A stretch of 64,000 nt of DNA, taken from positions 62,001 through 126,000 of the forward strand of contig NZ_NITZ01000011.1 in NCBI RefSeq assembly GCF_002632615.1. The letters are read 5' to 3'. The DNA is from Xenorhabdus miraniensis (GTDB lineage: Bacteria > Pseudomonadota > Gammaproteobacteria > Enterobacterales > Enterobacteriaceae). The translations under genes and the position numbers were made by a program. Under the pieces are notes generated by a model. That model worked only from the letters and a program-made list of their open reading frames with translations. It did not search any database and was not told where the DNA came from. Shown here piece after piece: positions 20,601 to 28,764 of the stretch; position 1 is the first letter of the stretch, and the number at the start of each line of letters is the position of its first letter.

Positions 20601-22309
20601 GTTCCCGTATAAATGCAGAGAGATGCCCCCGAATTACGGGCAATAGTCGATAATCTGGCTAAAGGCATGGTCGGGCAAACGGGCACTACCGTCACATTTT
20701 CAATCAGGCAAGCCAGATAAGCGAGTACCGTCTCAGGCGTACGTCTTCCCAGAATAAATACCGGATTGTGCTCATCATGCCCATTTCGTATGGCACGCAA
20801 CTGTTCCCTGAACTGGCTAATCCATTGCAATCCCTGACGGTAAGTCACGGCATCAGCACCCTGCCTGAATAACAGATTATCAGCATAACGTTCAAACGCA
20901 TGGTATAAATGAACGCCGATCGGCTTTGTCAGAGGTTCTTTCCAAGAGTGGGTTTCTTGCTCTTTTTCATTTAATGGTGTCTGCGTGACTTCTTGTTGTT
21001 GTGCCAAAATTTCGCAGGCAGCTTCCATTGCATAATCAGTGACTGTTTTCAGAAACATGTGACATTGATCTAATGACCAGATCTTGCGGAAATCCCCTTC
21101 AAATTTGAAGTTCCCGCCTTCAAAGCGGTCATGGATATGAATGGTCGCAAACAGTGCTTCTACTGCCTGCATATGATCAATTGATACATCAGCACCTAAG
21201 ACAGTTTTCCGGAAAATGCCAGTTTGATAGGAAACCCCGAAAGCGGGAATGATCCGTTTCCAATCTTGTGATGCAAATTCATTCCATCGGGCGCCTGGCG
21301 CATAACGTGAGTGAGCAACCGCTTTTTGCAAGCGCTGCTTAAGCATATGGTAACAATCTGTCACCGTCTCCCCCGCTTCGCGAGATACGGGGATCAAAAC
21401 CGGCGCCACTGCCATAGCGGCAGAGCGTTTCTCTTCATTACTCCAGCGGTTAAGCATCGGTGCCTGCAATAAAGCGCCATTACCATCTTCAATAACCATT
21501 TGTGTATAAGCGACCGCCGCGAAAAATAGCCTGAAAATGGAGCCGCCACGATTTTTAAACTGGCGCAGCATATCGTTTTCAGCTTCACTCAGTTCGTAAC
21601 GTACACGCCGGGATCGAGGCGTTAGCCTGCGATAGTCACCAATCGGATAACGGCTGGCTATTTTGCCGGCATTAGCTGATTCCGTTTCGTTACCGGTACT
21701 GTCACTGAAAATACTCCGCCAATACGCTTCATCTCTCTGCATACGCCGGGAGTTTTCATAATTCCGCTCACCCTCCGCGTTAACCGAAAATAGGAGATAT
21801 TCCGTATCCGGCTCTTCTTCTTCCAGCGCACTCATCAAGTGTTCTATCAGTACTGACAATCCCTCACCATCTGTAGCCGCATGATGCGCCTTAATAAACC
21901 ATCCTGTCTGTTCCGGCTGAAAACGCACGGCAAAAACGCGCACCGGTGTCAGTGATAAATCTTCTTCTATCAACGTCTGGCGCTCTGCCCAACTTTCGAA
22001 AGCCCGTTTAGGGTCTGGATAACCGCTAAAATCTACTTGTATGACTTCCGCGTGAGGAGTGAGCTGCCGGATGCCATGCCACTGTGTTGCCAAGTGATCT
22101 GTTTCCGCATGGTCTTTAACGAATCCAATATGAAATATATCCATTGAATTCTGGGTCGTTTCAGCGGCCTGAGTCAGCCTGTCCAGAGAGATATCCCCGT
22201 TTAAACGTACTGCAACACTCAAATAAAACGGGTAGCCAGTCAAATGAAACGCTTCCATTTTGAAAACAGCTTGCTGTGACCGAGACAGCTCAAAAATCAG
22301 CTTATTCAT
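17690..22309 (-). CDS. NRPS loading module (starter C-A-T-E), predicted N-acyl-D-Asn
   Basis: A 1,539-residue NRPS. Domains are a condensation domain at the very N-terminus (about 1-430, HHAATDG near 142), adenylation (about 460-950, YTSGSTGEPKG near 616), thiolation (Ser1034 in GGDS) and epimerisation (about 1075-1510, HHLICDVHSW near 1217 and later NAVGWFT). An N-terminal C domain in a first module normally joins a fatty acid to the first amino acid. The specificity positions read D-L-T-K-I-G-E-V-G-K if the K before CTPSH is taken as position 278, which is an Asn code. The same C-A(Asn)-T-E layout makes the N-acyl-D-Asn prodrug cap in colibactin (ClbN), and related modules do so in xenocoumacin and zwittermicin. 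The product is thus inferred as a fatty-acyl-D-Asn thioester passed to NRPS2. It is the first gene of the row. Confidence 0.93.
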   Translation of the reverse strand: MNKLIFELSRSQQAVFKMEAFHLTGYPFYLSVAVRLNGDISLDRLTQAAETTQNSMDIFHIGFVKDHAETDHLATQWHGIRQLTPHAEVIQVDFSGYPDPKRAFESWAERQTLIEEDLSLTPVRVFAVRFQPEQTGWFIKAHHAATDGEGLSVLIEHLMSALEEEEPDTEYLLFSVNAEGERNYENSRRMQRDEAYWRSIFSDSTGNETESANAGKIASRYPIGDYRRLTPRSRRVRYELSEAENDMLRQFKNRGGSIFRLFFAAVAYTQMVIEDGNGALLQAPMLNRWSNEEKRSAAMAVAPVLIPVSREAGETVTDCYHMLKQRLQKAVAHSRYAPGARWNEFASQDWKRIIPAFGVSYQTGIFRKTVLGADVSIDHMQAVEALFATIHIHDRFEGGNFKFEGDFRKIWSLDQCHMFLKTVTDYAMEAACEILAQQQEVTQTPLNEKEQETHSWKEPLTKPIGVHLYHAFERYADNLLFRQGADAVTYRQGLQWISQFREQLRAIRNGHDEHNPVFILGRRTPETVLAYLACLIENVTVVPVCPTMPLARLSTIARNSGASLCIYTGTDHQLAEMLGLRLLRVSLDKAGLDVALNPVTWTEQTHAHPAYILYTSGSTGEPKGVVISPMALADYALAAKAAYAAQTPFNAPLFTSFGFDLTQTAILVPVLSGGFIQPHEQDIRDNPELLQTLLADESLTGVKCTPSHLSLLIEHSPKRRHPLTFIVGGENLSSSLVQKALDYFPAGSKVINEYGPTETTVGCCICSVSRGESSLDGSDKINTAVMPIGTALGKAEISIKDSWGQNMPRGFRGEISISGPVLATGYLNDRIQTQEKFVCGADGLSRWYRTGDLGLQDEQGIFHCLGRIDDEFKIRGYRIHPAEIEKAVESVLTSVGENANYSWELKALKLVVDEANGYETVALCSSQAIPHDNPEFQRSLKTKVPDAWLPTLYCTVQPWPINANGKVDMAALTAAAQATLMANGSSLPGSANAQRQNGSGTYQLPVWLNAEFLKPIWPQNVDLTISFLEQGGDSIKAIRLVALLAREGVRIGASELLTLNSLGSVLEKACAAALENGVTDSVISEELEASWIKHLPSIGWFRQQCFKHGNRLQQGMVLELKSSLSAEEINAAVAMVKARHKIFALRANQDLSEFYFASPEPAVYDCGTVTEDEILAPGEHLENRLNKLQGRVCLEKQPSVHSVVFDPVSHKNYLIWVCHHLICDVHSWIFLLDELEQAINGASFQHANAEGTTHEQGAFLWGKWLAEHAPEVDYVPYDDTCHHPSVTPVTLALSICGHDLRLMEQRFKAERSQLIAAALMEVMQDNEILPSQPVILFENHGRLFSEAGIPTIWNAEMANAVGWFTGFNQLTLNVSSEHLCQLSQAAFLRILKSGFYEDKQSWKAQLGLNNPGKRPHMCINDIGLGLEGRGTWGYFDLVQSLSGGFRHPDEKSVADFDILIRDCRESGSVLVELRLGIPNANGDDAQHYLAQLNEKLLPGEKLLLGENQLINEKPFIPADFPLCQLSQSELDLIIKGASA

Positions 22310-22632
22310 GGTTTAAATACTCGTTTTGGTGAAGAGCAAATTCTGCCTATACTTGATGCAATTTTTCCTATCTACTATCAAGTTTTCAGGAGCTTAATTT
22401 TAATAATCGCAAAGAGTCCCAATAACGATTCAACAACATTCAGCGCCATATTTTTGCAAGCCATGACACGAATATTCAGAACCTCAAAAAATGACATACA
22501 AAAATACAAAATTTATCATTCAACCGGAGAAATAATTTTCTGTCAGTTTTTCACTATGGTGCTAAAGAATGACCAATAGCATCTGTGGTTATTTGTAATA
22601 TCATTATTATTGACAGTATTGTTCGATTGAAA
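22310..22632. other. Leader/promoter region of the NRPS-PKS row
   Basis: This AT-rich stretch of 323 bp upstream of the first NRPS gene shows no ORF worth listing. It must carry the main promoter of the minus-strand biosynthetic genes unless transcription enters from further right. I see no unmistakable promoter or operator; a weak candidate -35-like TTGAAT lies on the minus strand in the 22,515-22,530 area. Confidence 0.5.
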
Positions 22633-23121
22633 TTAAGTGGGGACTATTCCTAATAAATTTTGAGTTACATCACAACAGAGAGGATAAGAACCCTCAGGAA
22701 CACCGATAACAGTGAGATTGGTGTGAGTTAAAGCAGCTAACAATGATCCAGGTTTAAAATTGAAGAGCATAAAAGATGAAGAATAACGCGGTACAAAATT
22801 AAAGATAATACCCTTCACTAAAATGTCATTATGATAAATTGAATCATATGAAATAAGATGAATTATTTTTGATACAATATAATTTTTAATAAACAAAAAA
22901 GGATAAACAGCACTTCTGCTACTCATAAAACCATACTTACGGATAAACATTTCTATAAGACTCCTCAAGTTGATAGCGGCCATTATGCTTATATACCCAT
23001 TGTTTTCAAGATGCAGCCGATAAAGCTGCATCTTGAAATTCATTGGGTATAGAATACGATTTATTATTATCTTATTTTGTCCTGTTTCGGGCTGTCCCGG
23101 TATAATTATGTATAAGTTCAT
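22633..23121 (-). CDS. Doubtful ORF, possible gene remnant
   Basis: An open frame of 162 codons that I do not recognise. Its first 46 codons run through the long palindrome at 22,992-23,051, so the upstream Met is unlikely to be the real start. The next Met (codon 47, at 22,983) gives 116 residues. The translation is rich in Ile, Phe, Tyr and Ser, has no clear domain or membrane segment, and sits in AT-rich DNA without a visible strong ribosome binding site. It may be chance or a decayed gene. Confidence 0.2.
   Translation of the reverse strand: MNLYIIIPGQPETGQNKIIINRILYPMNFKMQLYRLHLENNGYISIMAAINLRSLIEMFIRKYGFMSSRSAVYPFLFIKNYIVSKIIHLISYDSIYHNDILVKGIIFNFVPRYSSSFMLFNFKPGSLLAALTHTNLTVIGVPEGSYPLCCDVTQNLLGIVPT
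22992..23051. repeat. Long imperfect palindrome (about 60 bp)
   Basis: The left arm starts tatacccattg and ends aagatgcagc; the right arm is its near-exact complement, ending cattgggtata, with arms of about 26 bp and an 8-nt centre. The sequence would fold into one long hairpin on either strand. Such stand-alone palindromes with TATACCCA ends look like a dispersed intergenic repeat of the genome rather than part of a gene. Only one copy was seen in this window. Confidence 0.75.
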
Positions 23122-23202
23122 CTGCCTGGCTATATAAACCGTATAAATAATTTCGCCCGTTTTTTATAACTTGAGTGATTACGGAAACATCACTTGTTTA
23201 CG

Positions 23203-23487
23203 CTAACAATTAATAAATAAACTTAATTTCCCCTCGTTTTCAGAAGCCATTTTCTCACTGTTCAAGTTATCATTTAATTGAAATTTGATGACAGATTTAT
23301 GAATTTCTATATTTATGGCAATTAACAGAAACATCCAAAACCTGGAAAACCCGAAAACAGAACTGATACAGTCATTACCGCACTTGTAATTATCAACCTT
23401 GTAAATCAGTTCAGAAAAAACTTGTTGCATTGAATATTGATGATTTTTCATATCAGCTAACATAACCTCACCTAAACTACAAACCAA
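23203..23487 (-). CDS. Doubtful small ORF
   Basis: A 94-codon open frame of no recognisable family in AT-rich DNA. The translated protein has one mildly hydrophobic stretch (around FWMFLLIAI, residues 50-58) and two Cys near residues 36 and 40. It might start at an internal Met (residue 9 or 13). No neighbour suggests a role, and it may be chance. Confidence 0.2.
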   Translation of the reverse strand: MVCSLGEVMLADMKNHQYSMQQVFSELIYKVDNYKCGNDCISSVFGFSRFWMFLLIAINIEIHKSVIKFQLNDNLNSEKMASENEGKLSLFINC

Positions 23488-23855
23488 ACACCTTAAATCA
23501 TGACTGATAAAGAGATGCCATTAATTTTCTTATTTAGAATTAACATGTTCATTTTTACGTGGGTAGTGAATTAGCGCCATAAACATTACAATGCTATCGG
23601 GTATCAATCAACAAATAAAGTTAAGAAGCCTGTTTCAAATCTTATCTCTCTGTTATTCCAAGCGATCACAAAAAATCACAATAAAATCAAATAAATAATA
23701 CAAAAAACCATAGAAAACAGTTATCAGAAGAGCATTTACTTCATAAAATAAAACAATAATAACAATTTAAATTAATATCAAAACGAATATAACCAAAATT
23801 CATTTTACATTAAACATTAGTTATATATGTTGGGTGATTGCAAACACAAAAATCG
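23488..23855. other. AT-rich intergenic stretch
   Basis: These 368 bp upstream of the doubtful small ORF and beyond the regulator stop are strongly AT-rich. I see no gene, strong hairpin or repeat in them. Confidence 0.5.
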
Positions 23856-24560
23856 CTATATAAATCCCTCACCGCCATCTATTTCCACGCGAAACTTCTG
23901 CTTAATCCCACGTTTCCCTGATTCTGTTAATACCAATTCCCGGCTGTCCAATTGCCTGACTGCCCATTTTTTCTTTAAAAAAGCATCAAGCAACGATGCT
24001 CCTAAAAAACCGCCAAGATGGAAATGCCGTTCACTCCAATCAAGGCAGGAACAGGCAAATTTTCGCCGCGAAGAGAGCGCTTTGTCTCTGCCTATATCAA
24101 GCGAAATCAAAAGATCTTTGCCTGTTGGCGTTAACTCATAATTATCCGTCATCCAATGATTCACCAACAAACTATCATGAATTTTTACCGCAATTTCCCC
24201 TGCCATATGATCATAACAAGTTCGGAAAAAACGCAAAGATTGGGGTGTGGAAATTTTAACAATATCGTTATGCCCGCCATTAGCAAAACACATCATATTT
24301 TCCAGCAACTGAGCGACTTCTTTGTTATAGATTTTAAAATAACGATGTCGCCCCTGTTTAATGCAGCTGATTAAACTTTCTTCTACCAGACGATTTAAAT
24401 GAGCACTGGTTGTTGATGGAACAACATCAGTAGCAGCACTTAATTCTGTCGCTGTATAAGCTCGCCCATCCATCAGCAAAAATAACATGCGGGCACGGGT
24501 GTAATCAGCCAATACCCCGGCAATGGCCGAAACTCGTTTCTCAAGAGTAAATTCATACAT
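23856..24560 (-). CDS. ArsR-type winged-helix transcriptional regulator
   Basis: A 234-residue protein with a winged helix-turn-helix of ArsR/SmtB type at about 10-90 (an ATELS...STTSAHLNRL recognition region) and a longer C-terminal part containing CSCLDWSERHFHLGG, a segment typical of the longer ArsR-like regulators. The clustered Cys and His there could bind a ligand or metal, but this is not shown. It is transcribed away from the small ABM monooxygenase gene with only 74 bp between starts, so it probably controls that gene and itself. It lies about 1.5 kb from the start of the NRPS row; whether it affects that row cannot be told. Confidence 0.82.
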   Translation of the reverse strand: MYEFTLEKRVSAIAGVLADYTRARMLFLLMDGRAYTATELSAATDVVPSTTSAHLNRLVEESLISCIKQGRHRYFKIYNKEVAQLLENMMCFANGGHNDIVKISTPQSLRFFRTCYDHMAGEIAVKIHDSLLVNHWMTDNYELTPTGKDLLISLDIGRDKALSSRRKFACSCLDWSERHFHLGGFLGASLLDAFLKKKWAVRQLDSRELVLTESGKRGIKQKFRVEIDGGEGFI

Positions 24561-24634
24561 ATTTTGATAACCATCGAAGTGACAGTGATTGCAGCAAGGT
24601 AGCTTAGATTTTTTTATCCTTCAAGGAAACGATA
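24561..24634. promoter_or_regulatory. Divergent promoter region, regulator/ABM gene
   Basis: The 74 bp between the ArsR-type regulator and the ABM-domain gene must hold both promoters and probably the regulator's operator. An AAGGAAA ribosome binding site precedes the plus-strand gene. No exact operator palindrome stands out. Confidence 0.5.
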
Positions 24635-24964
24635 ATGCTAGCTGTCATATTTGAAGTCGAAGTCGCAGAAAACCAAAGTGAACATTATTTTGATACTGCT
24701 GCTGCTCTCAGACCATTATTGAACACCATTCCGGGATTTATTTCCGTAGAACGCTTTCAGAGCCTCAATAATAACAATAAATATCTTTCACTCTCCTACT
24801 GGCGTGATGAAGAATCTATAAAACAATGGCGAAATACTTACCAGCATCAGGAAGCACAGGCGTCAGGGCGCAATGGTGTGTTTGTGGATTATCGTTTGAG
24901 AGTCGCGGCAATTATCCGGGATTACGGGATGTATGCAAGGGAAGAAGCACCAACCGAAAGATGA
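24635..24964 (+). CDS. Antibiotic biosynthesis monooxygenase (ABM) domain protein
   Basis: A 109-residue single-domain protein of the ABM dimeric ferredoxin-like fold. The central PGFISVERF segment and the following YLSLSYWRDEESIKQWR segment are characteristic. Members range from cofactor-free quinol oxygenases of polyketide tailoring to heme-degrading and stress proteins, so the substrate is open. A good ribosome binding site lies just upstream. It is paired head-to-head with the ArsR-type regulator, an arrangement that suggests induction by a small molecule. A strong hairpin lies about 40 bp after the stop. Confidence 0.85.
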   Translation: MLAVIFEVEVAENQSEHYFDTAAALRPLLNTIPGFISVERFQSLNNNNKYLSLSYWRDEESIKQWRNTYQHQEAQASGRNGVFVDYRLRVAAIIRDYGMYAREEAPTER

Positions 24965-25003
24965 ACTGGCAATAAATTATTAATGGCTTATTCTGCATAA
25001 TTC

Positions 25004-25043
25004 TTATTGGGAGATAATGTTCAACTCCATTATCTTCCAATAA
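25004..25043. terminator. 16-bp stem between convergent genes
   Basis: The arms at 25,004-25,019 and 25,028-25,043 pair over 16 bp with one G-U wobble around an 8-nt loop. The stem lies between the ABM gene (plus) and the small membrane protein gene (minus), so it could end both transcripts. There is no strong U-tract on either side. Confidence 0.6.
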
Positions 25044-25052
25044 TCATCATAG

Positions 25053-25403
25053 TCAGTTTGGGGGGAATGGACAATCTGCAAATCGACCAAAAAACATCCA
25101 ATACCAGTTTCCAATTGAAAACATCACTGTCAAAAAATAAATTATCGACTGTAATTTACTCTCCGAAAATCCTTTTACTCCCTTCATCATAAAAAGAATC
25201 ATAAAAGGTAATAAAAAGACCAAACACAAAGGGGCTGTTAATTTTCTGTCGTCATTAACTACAAAGGTATTCACTACATCACAAACCGTATTGACTCCCT
25301 CTTTCCCAATCATCCAGTCATGATCGACCGTCGAAAAGCACCCAATTAATATTGCACTATACAAAATAAAGATAATACAAAAGAGTATACTTATAGTTTT
25401 CAT
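25053..25403 (-). CDS. Small inner-membrane protein, possibly YjeO/DUF2645-like
   Basis: A 116-residue protein with three hydrophobic segments: about 4-23, 58-75 and 86-104. Between the first two lies a conserved-looking polar stretch with DHDWMIG and a Cys-Asp pair. The pattern reminds me of the enteric YjeO/DUF2645 family, but I am recalling this rather than matching it. No function can be given. It converges with the ABM gene and stands alone. Confidence 0.6.
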   Translation of the reverse strand: MKTISILFCIIFILYSAILIGCFSTVDHDWMIGKEGVNTVCDVVNTFVVNDDRKLTAPLCLVFLLPFMILFMMKGVKGFSESKLQSIIYFLTVMFSIGNWYWMFFGRFADCPFPPN

Positions 25404-26078
25404 GTTTATTTATTCTTATCATCAATAGTAAGACGAGATCTACCCCTAGACAAGAAACCGCGAATTCACATTCAAGAATATTTATATCAAAAAATATAAT
25501 GTAATATTTCTCTTTCCTATCAAAGATAAGATCTCGATCACAAGATAAAATAATATACTAAATAAAAAAATCGAAATTAATCATGGATGGGAGTGATTTT
25601 ACGCCTTATAGAACGGATCATCTTTCCTTTGTGAATCCACGGGAAAAATTGGTTTTAACCGTGTCGATTACTGCATATTCCCTCAAATCATTCACCATAA
25701 TTATAAATAAAGGAAAAATCATTGACATAAACTACAATTTTAGAATTTTTATTCTTTTTATCTATTTTATATTGCTATTTATTTACAAGTCATTATCCAT
25801 ACAAATATTGTTTAATAATTACACTTTGAGACTTTTTAAAGTATCAGTTTTTTATGCAGAAGACATATTGAAAATATGAAAATCTGATAACAACAAATTG
25901 AAGGAGTACGATAATGGTTCTGAATCATGAAAGGAAATGAAAGAAAGAAAACAGAAATGAGCGCACTGCCAGTAAGTGGAAAATGACAAAATAAAGGGAA
26001 CAAATAAACCCTTATCTTCCCTCATATTACGTAAAAAGAAGCTAAGGGCTTGAAGTGAAAACGGTATACCAGTCTTAA
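25404..26078. other. AT-rich stretch between membrane protein gene and flgL
   Basis: These 675 bp hold a 98-codon plus-strand open frame (25,583-25,879) with low-complexity Ile/Phe/Tyr composition that I do not accept as a gene. A short repeat pairing (aaggg...ccctt, near 25,995-26,015) could be a weak transcript end for flgKL. Nothing else is recognisable. Confidence 0.5.
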
Positions 26079-27029
26079 TCAGCGATACTTCTCAAACAGA
26101 GACATGTCTTTTAAGTCAGTAAACGCTTTGTAGGAAGCCTGTAGGGTAACCTCTTGCAGGAGGTACTTGGATATAGCGGAAACCCAATCAACCTCGACCA
26201 ATTCTCCTTTCTGCACTTGATTAGAGGTACTGCGGTCACGCCCCAGATCATCCAGATGATCCAGCTCCTTAAGTTGCAACCCCAATACGGATTCTGCCGA
26301 AGAAAAGTTGTTCAAGCTATTGCGGGCACTACGGTTAGCTTTATCTATCAACGCCATCGCTTCATTCTTTTCTTCCTCACTGGCTGTGCTGTACGGCGTT
26401 TTTGTTAATGCCTCGATCGCCATATCAATGGCCGCAAAAATATCTGGTTCACTGTCTTTGATTGGGTTGCTGGGATGAGATAAAAATACCTGTCGCCCGG
26501 TATGGGCGATAATCATTGAGCGGTTATCATCCACTTTCTGGGTAATTTTTTCATCACCACCGACGTAACTGACTTTCCCACTGTCATCTTTCACAAAAGG
26601 AGGCTCATCCGTTTTATAGCCAGCAAAAATATAGCGACCATTGCCATCCGTTTTGTTACCCAAGTTCAACAACTGTTCTTTAAGACCGTTCAATTGCTGT
26701 GCATAAGATTCCCGATCCTTGTCGCTCTGCGCAGATGCCGCAGCCACCAACGTTTCAGAAACACTGCTCGTCACATTCACGGCATCTGCAATAATGCTCA
26801 ACTGAGTTGACATGGTATTTTTGGCAAAAGTGCGGGCTGTGGCAAATTGCTGATTTTTTGACTCAGATTGGGAAATCATAATGCTCTGCGAAGCCGCCAG
26901 AGGATCATCAGAGGGATTAATGACTCGACGACCGCTGGAGAGTTGCTCACTCAATTTCATCTTCGTTGATTGGGCATCAAAGATCGCATTCATGCCCTGA
27001 CTGTATAATTGATTCGTACTGACACGCAC
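26079..27029 (-). CDS. flgL: Flagellar hook-filament junction protein FlgL (HAP3)
   Basis: A 316-residue protein, against 317 in E. coli. It has the flagellin-like N-terminus (MRVSTNQLY start, SGRRVINPSDDP segment at about 32-43) and a C-terminal helix ending ASYKAFTDLKDMSLFEKYR that pairs with it. It is exported by the flagellar secretion apparatus and sits between FlgK and the filament. It follows flgK by 36 bp on the same strand, so the two are likely co-transcribed from the sigma-28 promoter upstream of flgK. Confidence 0.96.
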   Translation of the reverse strand: MRVSTNQLYSQGMNAIFDAQSTKMKLSEQLSSGRRVINPSDDPLAASQSIMISQSESKNQQFATARTFAKNTMSTQLSIIADAVNVTSSVSETLVAAASAQSDKDRESYAQQLNGLKEQLLNLGNKTDGNGRYIFAGYKTDEPPFVKDDSGKVSYVGGDEKITQKVDDNRSMIIAHTGRQVFLSHPSNPIKDSEPDIFAAIDMAIEALTKTPYSTASEEEKNEAMALIDKANRSARNSLNNFSSAESVLGLQLKELDHLDDLGRDRSTSNQVQKGELVEVDWVSAISKYLLQEVTLQASYKAFTDLKDMSLFEKYR

Positions 27030-27065
27030 AATCTCATTTCCTTTTTATCTTCAACCAAGTGGTGA

Positions 27066-28703
27066 TTAGCGAATGGCCAGAATCGCATCAAACATTGTTG
27101 TCGCCGTCTGGATCACACGGGCGTTTGCCAGATAATACTGCTGAAAACGTTGCAATTCGACGTATTCATGATCCAAACTGACACCTGAAATCGATTCCCG
27201 CGTTGAATCCAATTGCTTAACAATCTCTCCCTGCGTTTTGGCACTTGTCTGGATTTTATGCGTATTACTCCCCACACGACTGACCAACGAGGCATAAGCA
27301 CCAGAAAAAGACGATTTACCCTCCACCAAACGCTCATCCTGTAATTTAAGGAATTTATCCACATTACGCTTATCGCTTGGGCCAGCATCTTTGACAGTAC
27401 CAGCCGCCAGTTTGGAAGAATCTTTCAGATTCATTTCCAAGTTTGCCACAACGTTACTGACTGTTTTCAATGTATAGCTGTCGTGCTCCTCTGCCTTAGC
27501 CGCATTGATGTTAACTTTCAGACCATCAAACTCCAGCGTATCCCCCTCTTTTTTCGCCGGGATCATGGCTCTGTCCGAAATGCGCTGGACATTCCAATTC
27601 CCGCCTTCAAATTTAAGGGTATAGTCACTGGCTTTCACTTTCGTGGTATCCGCATATTCCACGGTAATTTCAGCCGTGCCTTTATTGTTGCTACTGGAGA
27701 TAACCTCAGGTTGGTGGAAGGTAAAGAAATCAGCCCCCTTATCGCCGTTCAGATCAATACCACCACGCTGTACCTGATTGAATTGATCGGCCATCACCAG
27801 TGCCAGTTGGTTCAACTCATTGCGGGCTGAATCCACCGCTTCCCTGCGCACTTGCAATGCGCCGCCCAGTGCTCCCTGAGAGATAAAGCGTTCGTCTATT
27901 TCTCTGGCACCGGTGCCATTGTTATAACCCACAGTGATACGGCGACTGTCAGCGCTGGAAGGGATCGCTTCCAACTGATAGGTTTTATTGCCCGATACCA
28001 GCATCATACCGCCACCGAATGAGACGTTATAAGTGCTGCCATCCTGCTGAACGACGTTCACTTCAACCAACTGATTTAATTGGTTAACCGCTTCATCACG
28101 TTTATCCAGCAACGCCAAAGGTTCGCCATTACCCATACCGCGCATCCGCGTAATTTCATTGTTCAGCGCGGCAATTTCTTTCGCATATTTATTGATATCC
28201 TGAACATTCTGTTCAATGCGGGCATTGACGCCACTGTCTATCTGACGCAAAGTTTCATCAGCTTTTTTGAATCGGTTAACCAGGCCATCTGCGGTACCCA
28301 ATACCGTGGTTCTGGCAGCGCTGTCTTCCGCATTGCTCCCAAGCACTCCCAACCTTTCAAAAAAATCTGAGATGAAGCTGGACAGACTGGTATTTGTCTC
28401 TGCCAATGACTTATCGATTTTGCTGATCTCTTGGCTATAAACATTCAGTGCCGAATGTTTAGTTTGTGCGGCATTCTTTTGCTGAGTGATGAATTCACTG
28501 TATTCACGGTTGATGGCACTGACAGCGACACCGTTGCCAATAAAACCCACTGGCGACATGGTGCCATTATTTGATGTTATCACGGTAGTTTGTCGGTGAT
28601 AGTCCGTTTTTGTAGAGTTATTGATGTTATTAGCCACAACATCCATTGCCACCCGCGCGGCGTTCACACCACTCATGGCAGTATTCAGAAGATTATTGGA
28701 CAT
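27066..28703 (-). CDS. flgK: Flagellar hook-associated protein FlgK (HAP1)
   Basis: A 545-residue protein (E. coli 547). The N-terminus has the rod/hook ANNINNSTKTDYHRQ-type motif. The C-terminal helix reads EYVELQRFQQYYLANARV before the conserved TMFDAILAIR end. It forms the first junction ring on the hook. A sigma-28 promoter sequence lies 62 bp upstream of the start, so flgKL can be expressed as class 3 genes even if flgB-J transcription does not continue through the 120-bp gap. Confidence 0.97.
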   Translation of the reverse strand: MSNNLLNTAMSGVNAARVAMDVVANNINNSTKTDYHRQTTVITSNNGTMSPVGFIGNGVAVSAINREYSEFITQQKNAAQTKHSALNVYSQEISKIDKSLAETNTSLSSFISDFFERLGVLGSNAEDSAARTTVLGTADGLVNRFKKADETLRQIDSGVNARIEQNVQDINKYAKEIAALNNEITRMRGMGNGEPLALLDKRDEAVNQLNQLVEVNVVQQDGSTYNVSFGGGMMLVSGNKTYQLEAIPSSADSRRITVGYNNGTGAREIDERFISQGALGGALQVRREAVDSARNELNQLALVMADQFNQVQRGGIDLNGDKGADFFTFHQPEVISSSNNKGTAEITVEYADTTKVKASDYTLKFEGGNWNVQRISDRAMIPAKKEGDTLEFDGLKVNINAAKAEEHDSYTLKTVSNVVANLEMNLKDSSKLAAGTVKDAGPSDKRNVDKFLKLQDERLVEGKSSFSGAYASLVSRVGSNTHKIQTSAKTQGEIVKQLDSTRESISGVSLDHEYVELQRFQQYYLANARVIQTATTMFDAILAIR

Positions 28704-28764
28704 GTGTAGATCCTTTTACGTTTTCTTTAATCCTCCCTCTATAGGAGGTCATTCACTGTTACAG

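Noticed and set aside
115..22309. Identification of the locus as the xenocoumacin, zwittermicin or colibactin cluster itself
   Set aside because: The acyl-Asn module and hydroxymalonyl genes are shared parts, but gene order, module number, the AT-less first PKS module and the BtrH/C39-like end domain do not match what I know of those pathways.
25583..25879. 98-codon plus-strand ORF before flgL
   Set aside because: Low-complexity Ile/Phe/Tyr-rich translation in AT-rich DNA, no ribosome binding site of note and no recognisable domain.
28080..28370. Long antisense open frames inside flagellar, chemotaxis and PKS genes (for example 28,080-28,370 and 58,111-58,962)
   Set aside because: They lie wholly within well-supported genes in other frames, show no domain and follow the codon pattern of the real gene.
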